A stretch of DNA of 64,000 nt from Chryseobacterium sp. CH25 (GTDB lineage Bacteria; Bacteroidota; Bacteroidia; Flavobacteriales; Weeksellaceae). A program made the position numbers and the translations under genes. Below the pieces are notes generated by a model that was not told the origin of the DNA, made no database searches, and saw nothing but the letters and a program-made list of their open reading frames with translations. The stretch lies in NCBI RefSeq assembly GCF_004119455.1, contig NZ_NRQT01000011.1:93687-157686 (forward strand), in the 5' to 3' direction. This document shows positions 8,811-17,573 of this stretch, piece by piece (position 1 is the stretch's first letter; each line of letters opens with the position of its first letter).

Positions 8811-8839
8811 AACAGTTTAAAATGTATAGTATAAGTTTA

Positions 8840-10051
8840 TTATTTTGCTTTTGCTTTTTCTTTCAACTCTTCTTTGTCTTTATCAGAAGGGTTCCAAACT
8901 TTTATTTCAGAATCTTTTGTAATGTTGGATCCAGGAAGAACCTGAACATTAATTCCATCACTAGCCCCAAGTTTCAGATATACTTTCTTGAATTTTCCAT
9001 CTGCCTGTTTTACCTCTACAAAAGGAACATCCTTCCCTTGCTTCTTTTCATACTGAACTAAAGATTCATCCAGTAATAAAGCATTTTTCTGAGAGCTTAA
9101 TACAATCTCTCCATTCGCAGAGAATCCAGCTCTGATGTATTCATTGTTAGGATTTTCTACGTTTCCTTCTACCGGGAATTTGATGGTTCCTGCGTTATCT
9201 TTTCCTTTTGGAGCAATCATAGTAAGTTTTCCAGGGAAAGTTTTATTCTGTAGAGCACCAATGACGATATTCATATCCATACCCTGCTTTAATTTCCCTG
9301 CCTGAGCTTCATCAATTTCTCCTTTGAAGATCAAAGAGTTTAAATCTGCAACTGAACAGATTGTTGTCCCAGCGTTAAAGTTGTTTGCTTCAATTACCTG
9401 ACTTCCTAATTTTACAGGAACTTCAAGTACGGTTCCTGAAGCTTTGGAACGGATTTGTGTAGTGGCTAAACCTTGTCCCTGAAGTTCAGGAGTAGCTCCG
9501 GTTTTCGCAATCTGTAGTCTTTTTTGTGCTGTATTCAACTGCTGCTGCGCATTTTTAAGAGTCTGCTGCTGAGAGAATAGTTGCTGTTGGGAATTAAGAA
9601 ATTCCTGTCTTGAAGCCACCCCTTGCTTATACAGTTTATCCTGCATTTCAAATTGTTTCTGCATATTCCCCACATTCATCTGAGCATTGCTGATCTGAAT
9701 CTGAGCATTCTGAACTTCCTGCTGAGCTGCATTCACTTCAGAAATACTTGGTACAATTTTCACTGTAGCAATCAGCTGACCTACTTCTACTCTGTCTCCT
9801 TCTTTTACTAAAATTTTATCAATGATCCCTGTAATGTTGGGTTTAATTTCAATTTCTTCCTTTGGAACAATTTTTCCGGTGGCCATTACCTTATCATCCA
9901 TATTCTGGATATTAGGTTTACGGGTAAGGAAAGCCTCGCCTTCTTTAGAGTTTGATTTTACAAGATAACCAATCCCTGAGAACAATGCCACTGCAAATAA
10001 AAGCCCCAACACTATATAAATGGCTTTTTTCCAAGTGAATTTCTTTTTCAT
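8840..10051 (-). CDS. MacA/HlyD-type periplasmic adaptor subunit
   Basis: 403 aa. One N-terminal membrane anchor (residues 10-28), biotinyl-lipoyl-like half motifs (VMATGKIVPKEEIEIKP and later SKASGTVLEVPVKLGSQV), and between them a Gln/Asn-rich coiled-coil hairpin at about residues 105-180. The C-terminal barrel domains follow, ending in a Lys/Glu-rich tail. Adaptors of this family link an inner-membrane transporter to an outer-membrane channel. It is the last gene of an operon with two MacB-type permeases and an ATPase. No TolC-like channel is in the operon. Confidence 0.88.
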   Translation of the reverse strand: MKKKFTWKKAIYIVLGLLFAVALFSGIGYLVKSNSKEGEAFLTRKPNIQNMDDKVMATGKIVPKEEIEIKPNITGIIDKILVKEGDRVEVGQLIATVKIVPSISEVNAAQQEVQNAQIQISNAQMNVGNMQKQFEMQDKLYKQGVASRQEFLNSQQQLFSQQQTLKNAQQQLNTAQKRLQIAKTGATPELQGQGLATTQIRSKASGTVLEVPVKLGSQVIEANNFNAGTTICSVADLNSLIFKGEIDEAQAGKLKQGMDMNIVIGALQNKTFPGKLTMIAPKGKDNAGTIKFPVEGNVENPNNEYIRAGFSANGEIVLSSQKNALLLDESLVQYEKKQGKDVPFVEVKQADGKFKKVYLKLGASDGINVQVLPGSNITKDSEIKVWNPSDKDKEELKEKAKAK

Positions 10052-10114
10052 ATGTATAGTTTATTTTTTAATTAAAAGATTGAAAGGATTTAAAAACTAA
10101 AAGACCATTCTCTC

Positions 10115-10150
10115 TATTTTCAAATTCTCAAATTAATTTATTTTCAAATT
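10115..10150. repeat. Operon-spacer repeat array 1 (ATTTTCAAAT units)
   Basis: Imperfect copies of ATTTTCAAATTAT just downstream of the second permease's stop on the minus strand. Similar arrays fill the other two spacers of this operon. Confidence 0.5.
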
Positions 10151-10151
10151 A

Positions 10152-11423
10152 TTATTCTGTTCTTAATGCTTCAATTGGTCTGATTTTTACCGCTCTCTGT
10201 GCAGGAATCATCCCGATAATCAGTCCTAATATCACCATCACAGCCATGGCTGCAAATACATTTCCGTAGTTGACGGTCGGATTATAAAAAGGAAACGAGT
10301 CCTGTCCTTGGGTGGCCATATTTAAAATCATCAGCACAAAAATTCCAAACATAAATCCTAACAACCCTGAGGAGAGTGTAATCACCACACTTTCCAGTAA
10401 GATCTGATTTCTTACTTCAGCCGGTTTAGCTCCCAATGCTCTTCTGATCCCTATTTCTTTAGTTCTTTCTTTTACGGTAATCAAAAGGATGTTTGAAATG
10501 GCAATAACTCCTGCAAGAATTGTTAATGTTCCTACAATAATGGTTAAAAGCTGCATCCCTGTAAGGAAGCCTGTCAGTTTTTTAAATTCTTTTCCTAAGT
10601 TGAAACTTCCAAAGGCATTGGTATCTTCGGGAGAAATTTTATTTTTCGCTTTTAATACCTGTTTTACTTCTTCTTCCACACCATTAACATTAGCGTTAGG
10701 CTTACTTACAATAGCAAACAGATCAATCTGCTCTCCGGCATTATACATTTTAGTGTAAGTGGATAATGGGATAAAAGCTGTTTGATCATTCTCAAAACCA
10801 CCTCCTTTCTTTACTCTGAAAACACCAATTACATTAAAAAATATTCCTTTTATATTGATAGACTGCCCTATCGGATTTTCTTTTTTCTTGGAATCAAAAA
10901 GGTTCTTGTAGATCTCTTCTCCTATAACCACTACATTTTTATTTCCGGAAATGTCTGCATCATTAAGATAACGGCCGTAAATAAGTTTCTTTTCTGAAAT
11001 TTTATTTCCTACTGCATAATCTCCTGTAAGGGAATAAGTGGCACTTTTTCCGTTTCTTGACATAGATTCTCCCGGTGTTCCTGTGAAACTCCCTCTTGCA
11101 TTCTGAGGGGATATATAATCTACATCAATTACTTTTCTTTTGAGCATTTCCATATCTGACAAGTTCAGGTGAACTTCTCTTCCTTTAGGGAAACCTTCAT
11201 AAGGAATAGATGTCTTCTGCGCCCACAGGAAAATGGAATTGGTCGCAAATCCGGAAAATAGCTTATCAAAACCATTCTCCATCCCTTTTGCAGCCCCAAG
11301 AAGGCTTACATACAAAAACATCCCCCATCCTACTCCAATCATGGTAAGAAATGTGCGGAGTTTATTATTCCTCAATGAATAATAAATTTCCTGCCAAGTA
11401 TCTATTTTAAATATGATATTCAC
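10152..11423 (-). CDS. ABC transporter permease, MacB/FtsX type (second of two)
   Basis: 423 aa. Residues 20-45 form the first membrane helix, then a large periplasmic MacB_PCD domain (about 60-280), then three C-terminal helices of the FtsX domain with the hallmark VKERTKEIGIRRALGAKPAEV near residue 325-345. It ends in the usual PAQRAVKIRPIEALRTE. Members move antibiotics, peptides or lipoproteins by a mechanotransmission cycle. It shares the C-terminal signature with the preceding permease, so the two probably form a heterodimer with the single ATPase. Confidence 0.9.
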   Translation of the reverse strand: MNIIFKIDTWQEIYYSLRNNKLRTFLTMIGVGWGMFLYVSLLGAAKGMENGFDKLFSGFATNSIFLWAQKTSIPYEGFPKGREVHLNLSDMEMLKRKVIDVDYISPQNARGSFTGTPGESMSRNGKSATYSLTGDYAVGNKISEKKLIYGRYLNDADISGNKNVVVIGEEIYKNLFDSKKKENPIGQSINIKGIFFNVIGVFRVKKGGGFENDQTAFIPLSTYTKMYNAGEQIDLFAIVSKPNANVNGVEEEVKQVLKAKNKISPEDTNAFGSFNLGKEFKKLTGFLTGMQLLTIIVGTLTILAGVIAISNILLITVKERTKEIGIRRALGAKPAEVRNQILLESVVITLSSGLLGFMFGIFVLMILNMATQGQDSFPFYNPTVNYGNVFAAMAVMVILGLIIGMIPAQRAVKIRPIEALRTE

Positions 11424-11484
11424 CTTTCTGAATTATAAATTATTAATAGCTGTAAAAAGAATAAAGCAAACTGCTGTCATTACT

Positions 11485-11513
11485 TTTTTTCAAATGATCT
11501 TATTTTCAAATAA
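11485..11513. repeat. Operon-spacer repeat array 2 (ATTTTCAAAT units)
   Basis: Two near copies of TTTTCAAAT-AT in the 90-bp spacer between the two permease genes, directly after the first permease's stop. Confidence 0.45.
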
Positions 11514-12743
11514 TTATTCTGTTCTCAATGCTTCAATCGGTTTAATTTTTGAAGCCCTGTATGCAGGAACAAACCCTGCAATCAATCCTGAGCAAACCAA
11601 TGCAATAAATGCCATAAAGATGGATCCCCAGCCTACACTTGGGTTTTTAATGAAAAATTCTTCAAGGCTGTCACCAATCAGGCTTAATGTTAAAACACCT
11701 ACCCCGATTCCTACAAATCCGGAGACTACAGTAATCACAACACTTTCCTGAACGATCAGGGCAACAATTCCTGCCGGTTTTGCGCCAATCGCTTTTCTTA
11801 CCCCAATTTCTTTGGTTCTTTCTTTCACGATATATACCATGATATTACTGATCCCGATGATTCCAGCCAATAATGTTCCCAGACCAATGAAGCCTACGAT
11901 GGCTGTTAACACTGCCATAAATGTGAAAGTATCGTTCATGTTTTTGGCATTATTCCAGACACGTACTCCATTTTCATCATCTGGAGATACATTTTTTCTT
12001 GCTTTTAATTTGTCTTTCAACTCATCACCATATTTAATGGCCTGGTCCGGAGTCAGTTTATCATTATAAGTGATATAAGCTATGTTTACCGTATCGGAAC
12101 CTTTTTTCATCTGCTGTAAAGTGGTGATAGGAACGGTAATATGTCTTTCATCTCTATCCCCTCCATCATCTGAAAAAACTCCAACAACCTTGTACATGGT
12201 TCCGTTGATATCAAGCTCTTTTCCTATCGGGCTTCCATTTTTAATTAAATCCCTCTGAACCATTCTTCCGATGACAGCAACATTTAATTTTTCAGACAAA
12301 TCTCTGGCAGTCAGATAGCGGCCATCTATAACTTTTCGGTTTTCAATAACCTGTTCTCCCGGGTCTGCCCCGTTAATCTGATAAAGACCACTCTCCTTTC
12401 CATATTTCACCATCAAACTTGCGGTATATCTGGGACTTGAAGGGCCTGCTTTTTCCTTATCTGCATTAAGTAAAAAGTCATAGTCTGAGTTATTCATTGT
12501 CACATTACGGTCAGACTGCAGCCCTTTATAAGCTAAAGTGGCTTTTCCTGTAGAAACAATAATTAGGTTTTTGGCATCTCCTGCAAATCCTTCTGAGAAA
12601 GCATTTTGAAGTCCTTTTCCTATTCCAAAAAGTACAATGAAAATAAACAGTCCCAAAGCTACCGTAAATCCTGAAAGTACCGTCCGAAGTACATTACTCC
12701 GGATAGAACTGAATATTTCCTGCCAACGATCTAGGTCAAACAT
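11514..12743 (-). CDS. ABC transporter permease, MacB/FtsX type (first of two)
   Basis: 409 aa with the same plan as its neighbour: an N-terminal helix, a MacB_PCD periplasmic domain, and an FtsX core with VKERTKEIGVRKAIGAKPAGI near residue 310-330, closing with PAYRASKIKPIEALRTE. The two permeases are clearly paralogues but diverged in the periplasmic domain. Located 85 bp after the ATPase gene on the same strand. The substrate is unknown. Confidence 0.9.
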   Translation of the reverse strand: MFDLDRWQEIFSSIRSNVLRTVLSGFTVALGLFIFIVLFGIGKGLQNAFSEGFAGDAKNLIIVSTGKATLAYKGLQSDRNVTMNNSDYDFLLNADKEKAGPSSPRYTASLMVKYGKESGLYQINGADPGEQVIENRKVIDGRYLTARDLSEKLNVAVIGRMVQRDLIKNGSPIGKELDINGTMYKVVGVFSDDGGDRDERHITVPITTLQQMKKGSDTVNIAYITYNDKLTPDQAIKYGDELKDKLKARKNVSPDDENGVRVWNNAKNMNDTFTFMAVLTAIVGFIGLGTLLAGIIGISNIMVYIVKERTKEIGVRKAIGAKPAGIVALIVQESVVITVVSGFVGIGVGVLTLSLIGDSLEEFFIKNPSVGWGSIFMAFIALVCSGLIAGFVPAYRASKIKPIEALRTE

Positions 12744-12789
12744 TTTTATTAATATTAAAAGATTGAAAAATTAAAGGAATGAAATCATT

Positions 12790-12828
12790 CAATTTTCAAA
12801 TTATCTCATTTTCAAATTATCAAATTGC
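12790..12828. repeat. Operon-spacer repeat array 3 (ATTTTCAAATTATC units)
   Basis: Three units of the ATTTTCAAATTATC type fill the spacer between the ATPase stop and the first permease. A related AAAAGATTGAAA motif follows here and in spacer 1. Confidence 0.5.
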
Positions 12829-13518
12829 CTAAAGCACAATCTGCTTAATAAACTCATCACTTTCAATGATCCCGTCCTTCAGTATAACATTTCTCTTCGT
12901 CTGTGCTGCTACATCCGGTTCGTGGGTTACTACAATGATTGTTTTCCCTTCATTGTTAATATCCTGAAGAAGCTTCATAATATCATGAGTAGTTTTTGAA
13001 TCCAATGCTCCCGTAGGCTCATCGGCTAAAACTACTTTTGGATTGGTGATCAGTGCTCTTGCAATAGCTACCCTTTGCTTTTGCCCCCCTGAAAGTTCAT
13101 TCGGAAGATGATTAGCCCATTGTGCAAGTCCTACTTTTTCAAGATATTCCATTGCCTTCAGGTTTCGCTCCTTTCTGGGTACATTCTGGTAATATAATGG
13201 AAGAGCTACATTTTCAAGAGCCGTTTTATAACTGATAAGATTAAAAGACTGGAAAATAAATCCTAAAAACTTACTTCTGTATTCTGCAGCTTTTACTTCT
13301 GACAGATGTTCAATAGGAACGCCATCCAGCTCATAGGTTCCTGAATCTTTTTCATCCAGAATACCAATAATATTAAGAAGGGTAGATTTTCCGGAACCGG
13401 AACTTCCCATGATTGAAACAAACTCTCCTTCTGAAATATTCAGATTGATTCCCTTCAAAACATGAAGTTTGCTTTTTCCTGTATCGTATGACTTATGTAA
13501 ATCCTGAATTACTAACAT
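12829..13518 (-). CDS. ABC transporter ATP-binding protein (MacB/LolD type)
   Basis: 229 aa. Walker A GSSGSGKST near residue 38, Q-loop FIFQSFNLI, signature LSGGQKQR near 142, Walker B VVLADEPTGALD, and H-loop VVTHEP. The MSGGQ-type spacing and length match the stand-alone MacB/LolD nucleotide-binding subunits. First gene of the four-gene export operon (ATPase, two permeases, adaptor). No perfect TAnnTTTG was found upstream. Confidence 0.93.
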   Translation of the reverse strand: MLVIQDLHKSYDTGKSKLHVLKGINLNISEGEFVSIMGSSGSGKSTLLNIIGILDEKDSGTYELDGVPIEHLSEVKAAEYRSKFLGFIFQSFNLISYKTALENVALPLYYQNVPRKERNLKAMEYLEKVGLAQWANHLPNELSGGQKQRVAIARALITNPKVVLADEPTGALDSKTTHDIMKLLQDINNEGKTIIVVTHEPDVAAQTKRNVILKDGIIESDEFIKQIVL

Positions 13519-13726
13519 TAAGTGATGTATGTTTTATACCCAATAAGTAGATGATATTTTCAAATTGTTACAAGAATGAAAATTTATTCAAATATTTTTT
13601 TGTTTAACACTATATCCCTTTATTTAAAAGCATTTATAAATTTTCGTTTAACTGTAACTTGAGTTTTCCATGTATTTATCCCCTATATACCCTTCCAGCC
13701 TATTATTCGAGGCTGTTTCATGTAAA

Positions 13727-13735
13727 TGTGGAAAA
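13727..13735 (-). promoter_or_regulatory. DnaA-box-like 9-mer upstream of nrdB
   Basis: Reads TTTTCCACA on the minus strand, one mismatch from the DnaA box TTATCCACA. Part of a loose cluster in the 423-bp gap 13519-13941. Confidence 0.3.
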
Positions 13736-13838
13736 CTTTTACAGCTAAAAGTCAGCCTATTAGTATTTACCTCTTTCAAAATCAGTTCTTTTTTTCGAAC
13801 TTTGTCATTAGATTCTGCTCAGAAAAGAAAACTTACAA

Positions 13839-13847
13839 TGTGAATAA
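13839..13847 (-). promoter_or_regulatory. DnaA-box-like 9-mer upstream of nrdB
   Basis: Reads TTATTCACA on the minus strand, one mismatch from TTATCCACA. Confidence 0.35.
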
Positions 13848-13897
13848 CTTAAATTCACAACCATCACAAAAACAAAAAGTTACACACCTTCTGAACA

Positions 13898-13906
13898 TTA
13901 TCCACA
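13898..13906 (+). promoter_or_regulatory. Perfect DnaA box upstream of nrdB
   Basis: TTATCCACA exactly, 36 bp before the nrdB start. In E. coli nrdAB is controlled by DnaA through boxes in its promoter, so a regulatory role is plausible; a chance match in AT-rich DNA cannot be excluded. Confidence 0.45.
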
Positions 13907-13941
13907 TAGATCTGAATTATTTAATTATAAAGATATTTAAT

Positions 13942-14916
13942 ATGGGAATTTTTGATAAGAGAGTAAGCTATAAGCCATTTGAATACCCGGAGGTTCTACA
14001 ATTCGTAGAAGCCATCAACAAATCGTTCTGGGTACATTCGGAAGTGGACTTTACTGCAGATGTACAAGATTTTCATTCGCAGTTGGAACCACATGAAAAA
14101 AATGCTGTGAAAAATGCGCTTTTAGCCATTGCACAGATCGAGGTGTCTGTAAAGACATTCTGGGGGAATTTATACAACCACCTTCCGAAACCTGAATTCA
14201 ATGGATTAGGATCTACTTTCGCAGAATGTGAATTCCGTCATTCTGAAGCATATTCCCGTTTACTGGAAGTATTGGGATATAATGACGAATTCCTTAATGT
14301 AATTGAAATTCCAGCGGTAAAAGGTAGAATTGAGTTCCTTGGTAATGCTTTAAAGCACGCTAACTCTGCTACTCCTAAAGAATATGTTTCTGCATTACTA
14401 TTATTCAGTATCTTAGTAGAAAACGTTTCTCTTTTCTCTCAGTTTGCCATCATTCTTTCTTTCACAAGATTCAAGGGATTCATGAAAAATGTTTCCAATA
14501 TCATCGCATGGACGTCTGTAGATGAGCAAATTCACGCTAACGCAGGAATCTATCTTATCAACAAAATCCGTGAAGAGCAACCTGATCTGTTAACAGACAG
14601 CGATATTGAAGACATCTACACTCTTGTTGACGAATCTATTGCAAGAGAAGGAGACATCCTTAGCTGGATCTTTGAACTAGGAGAAATTGACAACGTATCT
14701 AAAGAAGATTTATTGAACTTCATGAAGTACCGTGTAGATGACAGTTTGAAGAAAATCAACATGAAGACAAGATATAACATCACTCCTGAGCAATACAGAC
14801 CTATGGTTTGGTTTGAAGAGGAAGTTTTTGCCAATTCATTAGATGATTTCTTTGCAAAAAGACCTGTAGATTACACTAAACACGATAAGAGTATTACAGC
14901 GAACGATTTGTTCTAA
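13942..14916 (+). CDS. nrdB: Ribonucleoside-diphosphate reductase subunit beta (class I)
   Basis: I start at the ATG at 13942 (MGIFDKRVSYKP), giving 324 aa; the frame is open 72 codons further upstream, but that stretch looks non-coding. The family makes the radical that drives reduction of ribonucleotides. The diiron/tyrosyl site is visible as ECEFRHSEAYSRLL (E-x-x-H-x-x-x-Y), with the later ligands in VDEQIHANAG. No ATP-cone precedes the ferritin-like core. The 3' neighbours, a 97-aa gene and nrdA, are co-directional and closely spaced, so they form one operon. Confidence 0.96.
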   Translation: MGIFDKRVSYKPFEYPEVLQFVEAINKSFWVHSEVDFTADVQDFHSQLEPHEKNAVKNALLAIAQIEVSVKTFWGNLYNHLPKPEFNGLGSTFAECEFRHSEAYSRLLEVLGYNDEFLNVIEIPAVKGRIEFLGNALKHANSATPKEYVSALLLFSILVENVSLFSQFAIILSFTRFKGFMKNVSNIIAWTSVDEQIHANAGIYLINKIREEQPDLLTDSDIEDIYTLVDESIAREGDILSWIFELGEIDNVSKEDLLNFMKYRVDDSLKKINMKTRYNITPEQYRPMVWFEEEVFANSLDDFFAKRPVDYTKHDKSITANDLF

Positions 14917-14925
14917 TGTGAAAGC

Positions 14926-14941
14926 GCGAGCGAAGCGAGCG
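14926..14941. repeat. GC-rich mirror repeat after nrdB
   Basis: GCGAGCGAAGCGAGCG reads the same in reverse (mirror symmetry, not an inverted repeat), so it forms no RNA hairpin. It lies 10 bp after the nrdB stop and stands out in base composition. Confidence 0.6.
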
Positions 14942-15019
14942 TCAAAGCACAAAGTATTAGGATCATACAGTTTCCTATATTTCAAAAACAGAACAACGTT
15001 AACTTAATAAGCACAAATA

Positions 15020-15313
15020 ATGATGATTAATGTAATGGTAAGCTATACCGTAAAACCAGAGTTTGTTCCTGCAAATAAAGCCAATATTCAAAAGTTTCTG
15101 AATGATTTTAAAAATCTGGATCAGTCTACATTTGAATACAAGGTTTTTGTAAAGGAGGACGGTGTTACTTTTCTACATTATTCAAATTACATCAATGAAG
15201 AAGTTCAGCATGAAGTTTTGAATGTTCCGTCTTTTAAGGAATTTCAAAAGTTGAGAGATGAAAGCGGGCTGAATGACTCTCACAAAGTAGAACTTTTACA
15301 ATCAATAATATAA
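15020..15313 (+). CDS. Small protein of the nrd operon, possible dimeric alpha/beta-barrel (ABM-like) fold
   Basis: 97 aa. The pattern VSYTVKPEFVPANKANIQKFLNDF, then TFEYKVFVKEDGVTFLHYSNY and FKEFQKLRDE, matches the strand-helix-strand layout and phrasing of antibiotic-biosynthesis-monooxygenase-like (ABM/dimeric ferredoxin-like) proteins. No catalytic residue can be assigned. It lies between nrdB (104 bp) and nrdA (55 bp) on the same strand, so it is very probably co-expressed with ribonucleotide reductase. Whether it affects that enzyme is unknown. Confidence 0.65.
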   Translation: MMINVMVSYTVKPEFVPANKANIQKFLNDFKNLDQSTFEYKVFVKEDGVTFLHYSNYINEEVQHEVLNVPSFKEFQKLRDESGLNDSHKVELLQSII

Positions 15314-15368
15314 AAAAACAAAATTCCGGAGTGGGAATCTCATTCCGGAATTCGAAAATATAACATCT

Positions 15369-17027
15369 ATGGAAGAGCAAAATTCAAATATATGGTGGCT
15401 CAACGAAGAGTCTGAGCAAATGCTGAACAGAGGATATCTGTTGAAAGGTGAAACGGTAGACGGAGCTATCGACAGAATTACCACTGCTGCTGCAAAAAGA
15501 TTATATAAGCCGGAACTTCAGCCAGCTTTCAAAGAAATGATTACAAAAGGATGGATCAGCTTCTCTTCTCCTGTATGGGCTAATATGGGAACAGAAAGAG
15601 GTCTTCCAATCTCTTGTTTCAACGCTCACATTCCGGACAGTATTGAAGGAATTACTCATAAAATGGGTGAAGTGATCATGCAGACCAAAATCGGTGGTGG
15701 AACTTCAGGTTATTTCGGAGAACTTAGAAACAGAGGTACGGCTGTAACAGATAACGGAAAATCTTCTGGGGCAGTTTCATTCATGAAGCTTTTTGATACG
15801 GCAATGGATGTTGTTTCTCAGGGAGGCGTAAGAAGAGGTGCATTTGCAGCTTATCTGGACATTGACCACGGAGATATTGAAGAATTTTTATCCATTAAAG
15901 ATATCGGTAGCCCAATTCAAAACTTGTTCACCGGAGTATGTGTTCCGGATTACTGGATGCAGGATATGATTGACGGTGATATGGACAAACGTAAAGTTTG
16001 GGCAAGAGTATTAGAAAGCCGCCAGCAAAAAGGTCTTCCTTATATTTTCTTCACCGATAACGTAAACAGAAACAAACCACAGGTATATAAAGACCTTGGA
16101 ATGACAGTAAATGCAAGTAACCTTTGTTCTGAGATCATGCTCCCTTCTACTATGGAGGAATCATTTATCTGCTGTCTGTCTTCCATGAACCTTGAATTAT
16201 ACGATGAATGGAAAGATACAGATGCTGTTAAATTAGCCGTTTACTTCCTGGATGCTGTATTATCTGAATTTATTGATAAAACTGAAGGAAACTATTATCT
16301 ACAAGGAGCTAGAAACTTTGCAATGCGTCACAGAGCGCTTGGATTAGGAGTATTAGGATACCACTCTTACCTACAGAAAAATATGATTCCGTTTGAAAGT
16401 TTTGAGGCGACTCAATTCAACGCAAGAGCTTTCAGACATATCAAAGAACAGGCTGAGCAGGCTTCAAGAGAATTGGCCAACATCTATGGAGAACCGGATG
16501 TATTGAAAGGATATGGATTAAGAAATACCACTACAATGGCTATTGCTCCTACCACTTCAAGTTCTGCGATCTTAGGACAGACTTCTCCTGGAATTGAACC
16601 TTTCTCTTCTAACTATTATAAAGCAGGTTTAGCTAAAGGAAACTTTATGCGTAAGAACAAATACCTGGCAAAATTATTGAAAGAAAAAGGATTGGATAAC
16701 GAGGAAACATGGAGAACCATCATGTTGAATCACGGCTCTGTACAGCACCTGAATGAGCTTACTCCTGAAGAAAAGGCAGTATTCAAAACATTCAAAGAAA
16801 TCTCTCCAATGGAGATCATTTCTCAGGCTGCACAAAGACAGCAATATATTGATCAGGCACAGTCTCTGAATCTTCAGATTCCATCTACAATGCCTGTAAA
16901 AGATGTCAACTATCTATATATCGAGGCTTGGAAAAAAGGAGTAAAAACGCTTTACTACCAAAGAAGTTCTTCTGTTTCAAAAGAAATGATGGTGAACTTT
17001 GTATCTTGCTCAAGCTGTGAGGCATAA
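15369..17027 (+). CDS. nrdA: Ribonucleoside-diphosphate reductase subunit alpha (class I)
   Basis: 552 aa. The first active-site cysteine lies in LPISCFNAH (near residue 83), the N-x-C-x-E set in NASNLCSEIMLPS (near 250), and the C-terminal redox pair in VSCSSCEA at the very end. Reduces ribonucleoside diphosphates with the beta subunit's radical. The chain starts directly in the barrel region: the N-terminal ATP-cone of E. coli-type NrdA is missing, consistent with the short length. A hairpin terminator ends the operon 30 bp past the stop. Confidence 0.96.
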   Translation: MEEQNSNIWWLNEESEQMLNRGYLLKGETVDGAIDRITTAAAKRLYKPELQPAFKEMITKGWISFSSPVWANMGTERGLPISCFNAHIPDSIEGITHKMGEVIMQTKIGGGTSGYFGELRNRGTAVTDNGKSSGAVSFMKLFDTAMDVVSQGGVRRGAFAAYLDIDHGDIEEFLSIKDIGSPIQNLFTGVCVPDYWMQDMIDGDMDKRKVWARVLESRQQKGLPYIFFTDNVNRNKPQVYKDLGMTVNASNLCSEIMLPSTMEESFICCLSSMNLELYDEWKDTDAVKLAVYFLDAVLSEFIDKTEGNYYLQGARNFAMRHRALGLGVLGYHSYLQKNMIPFESFEATQFNARAFRHIKEQAEQASRELANIYGEPDVLKGYGLRNTTTMAIAPTTSSSAILGQTSPGIEPFSSNYYKAGLAKGNFMRKNKYLAKLLKEKGLDNEETWRTIMLNHGSVQHLNELTPEEKAVFKTFKEISPMEIISQAAQRQQYIDQAQSLNLQIPSTMPVKDVNYLYIEAWKKGVKTLYYQRSSSVSKEMMVNFVSCSSCEA

Positions 17028-17043
17028 GATCAAATAATAAACG

Positions 17044-17055
17044 CACTATATAGTG
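17044..17055. promoter_or_regulatory. Perfect 12-bp palindrome after nrdA
   Basis: CACTATATAGTG is fully self-complementary and lies 17 bp after the nrdA stop. It resembles an NrdR box but is 2 bp shorter at the centre than the consensus, and the position is wrong for a promoter operator. Confidence 0.3.
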
Positions 17056-17056
17056 G

Positions 17057-17086
17057 AGCACACCTATTTTAGGTGTGCTTTTTTTA
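17057..17086 (+). terminator. Rho-independent terminator of the nrd operon
   Basis: Perfect 9-bp stem (17057-17065 with 17071-17079), 5-nt loop, then a run of seven or more T. Confidence 0.9.
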
Positions 17087-17573
17087 TTGCATTTAAAATT
17101 TAACAAAAATTTAACGTTTGGCTTAAAAAAATTATTTTCTTTTAATCATCTATTAATACTGAAAATATTAAGCTTTCACTCCCCAAATAGTGAATCAAGT
17201 CCCTGTATCATTGGTTTTTTATTATCAATATGAAGTTATTTTATTTACATTTGTTAAAAATAAATCAAACAAAATAGTTTTTAGCAAAGAAAATATCAAC
17301 TATCAAGCTTATTATTAAACATAAATTCAATACAAATAAAGATTGTATTTTTATTTAAATTAATAGAACAGACCTCTCTTGATGATTGAAAAGAAATTCT
17401 TAAAAACTGATTGTTTTAAAAAACACAATATAAAAGAGAAAAAAAACACATTACAAGCGCAATACAGTGTTCTAATCTCCATTAATTAAAAAAAACACAA
17501 AAAATAAAATTCAGAGAACAAATTACTCTTAGCAAGAAATTGCTACAATATAAACACAAACAATTATTTCGAA
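17087..17573. other. AT-rich intergenic region before the secreted-protein pair
   Basis: About 490 bp with very high A+T and many short A and T runs. I find no supportable gene or RNA and no perfect TAnnTTTG element. Confidence 0.5.

Noticed and set aside
13726..13941. 72-codon N-terminal extension of NrdB
   Set aside because: The extension is not an ATP-cone and does not resemble NrdB; the ATG at 13942 gives the normal N-terminus.
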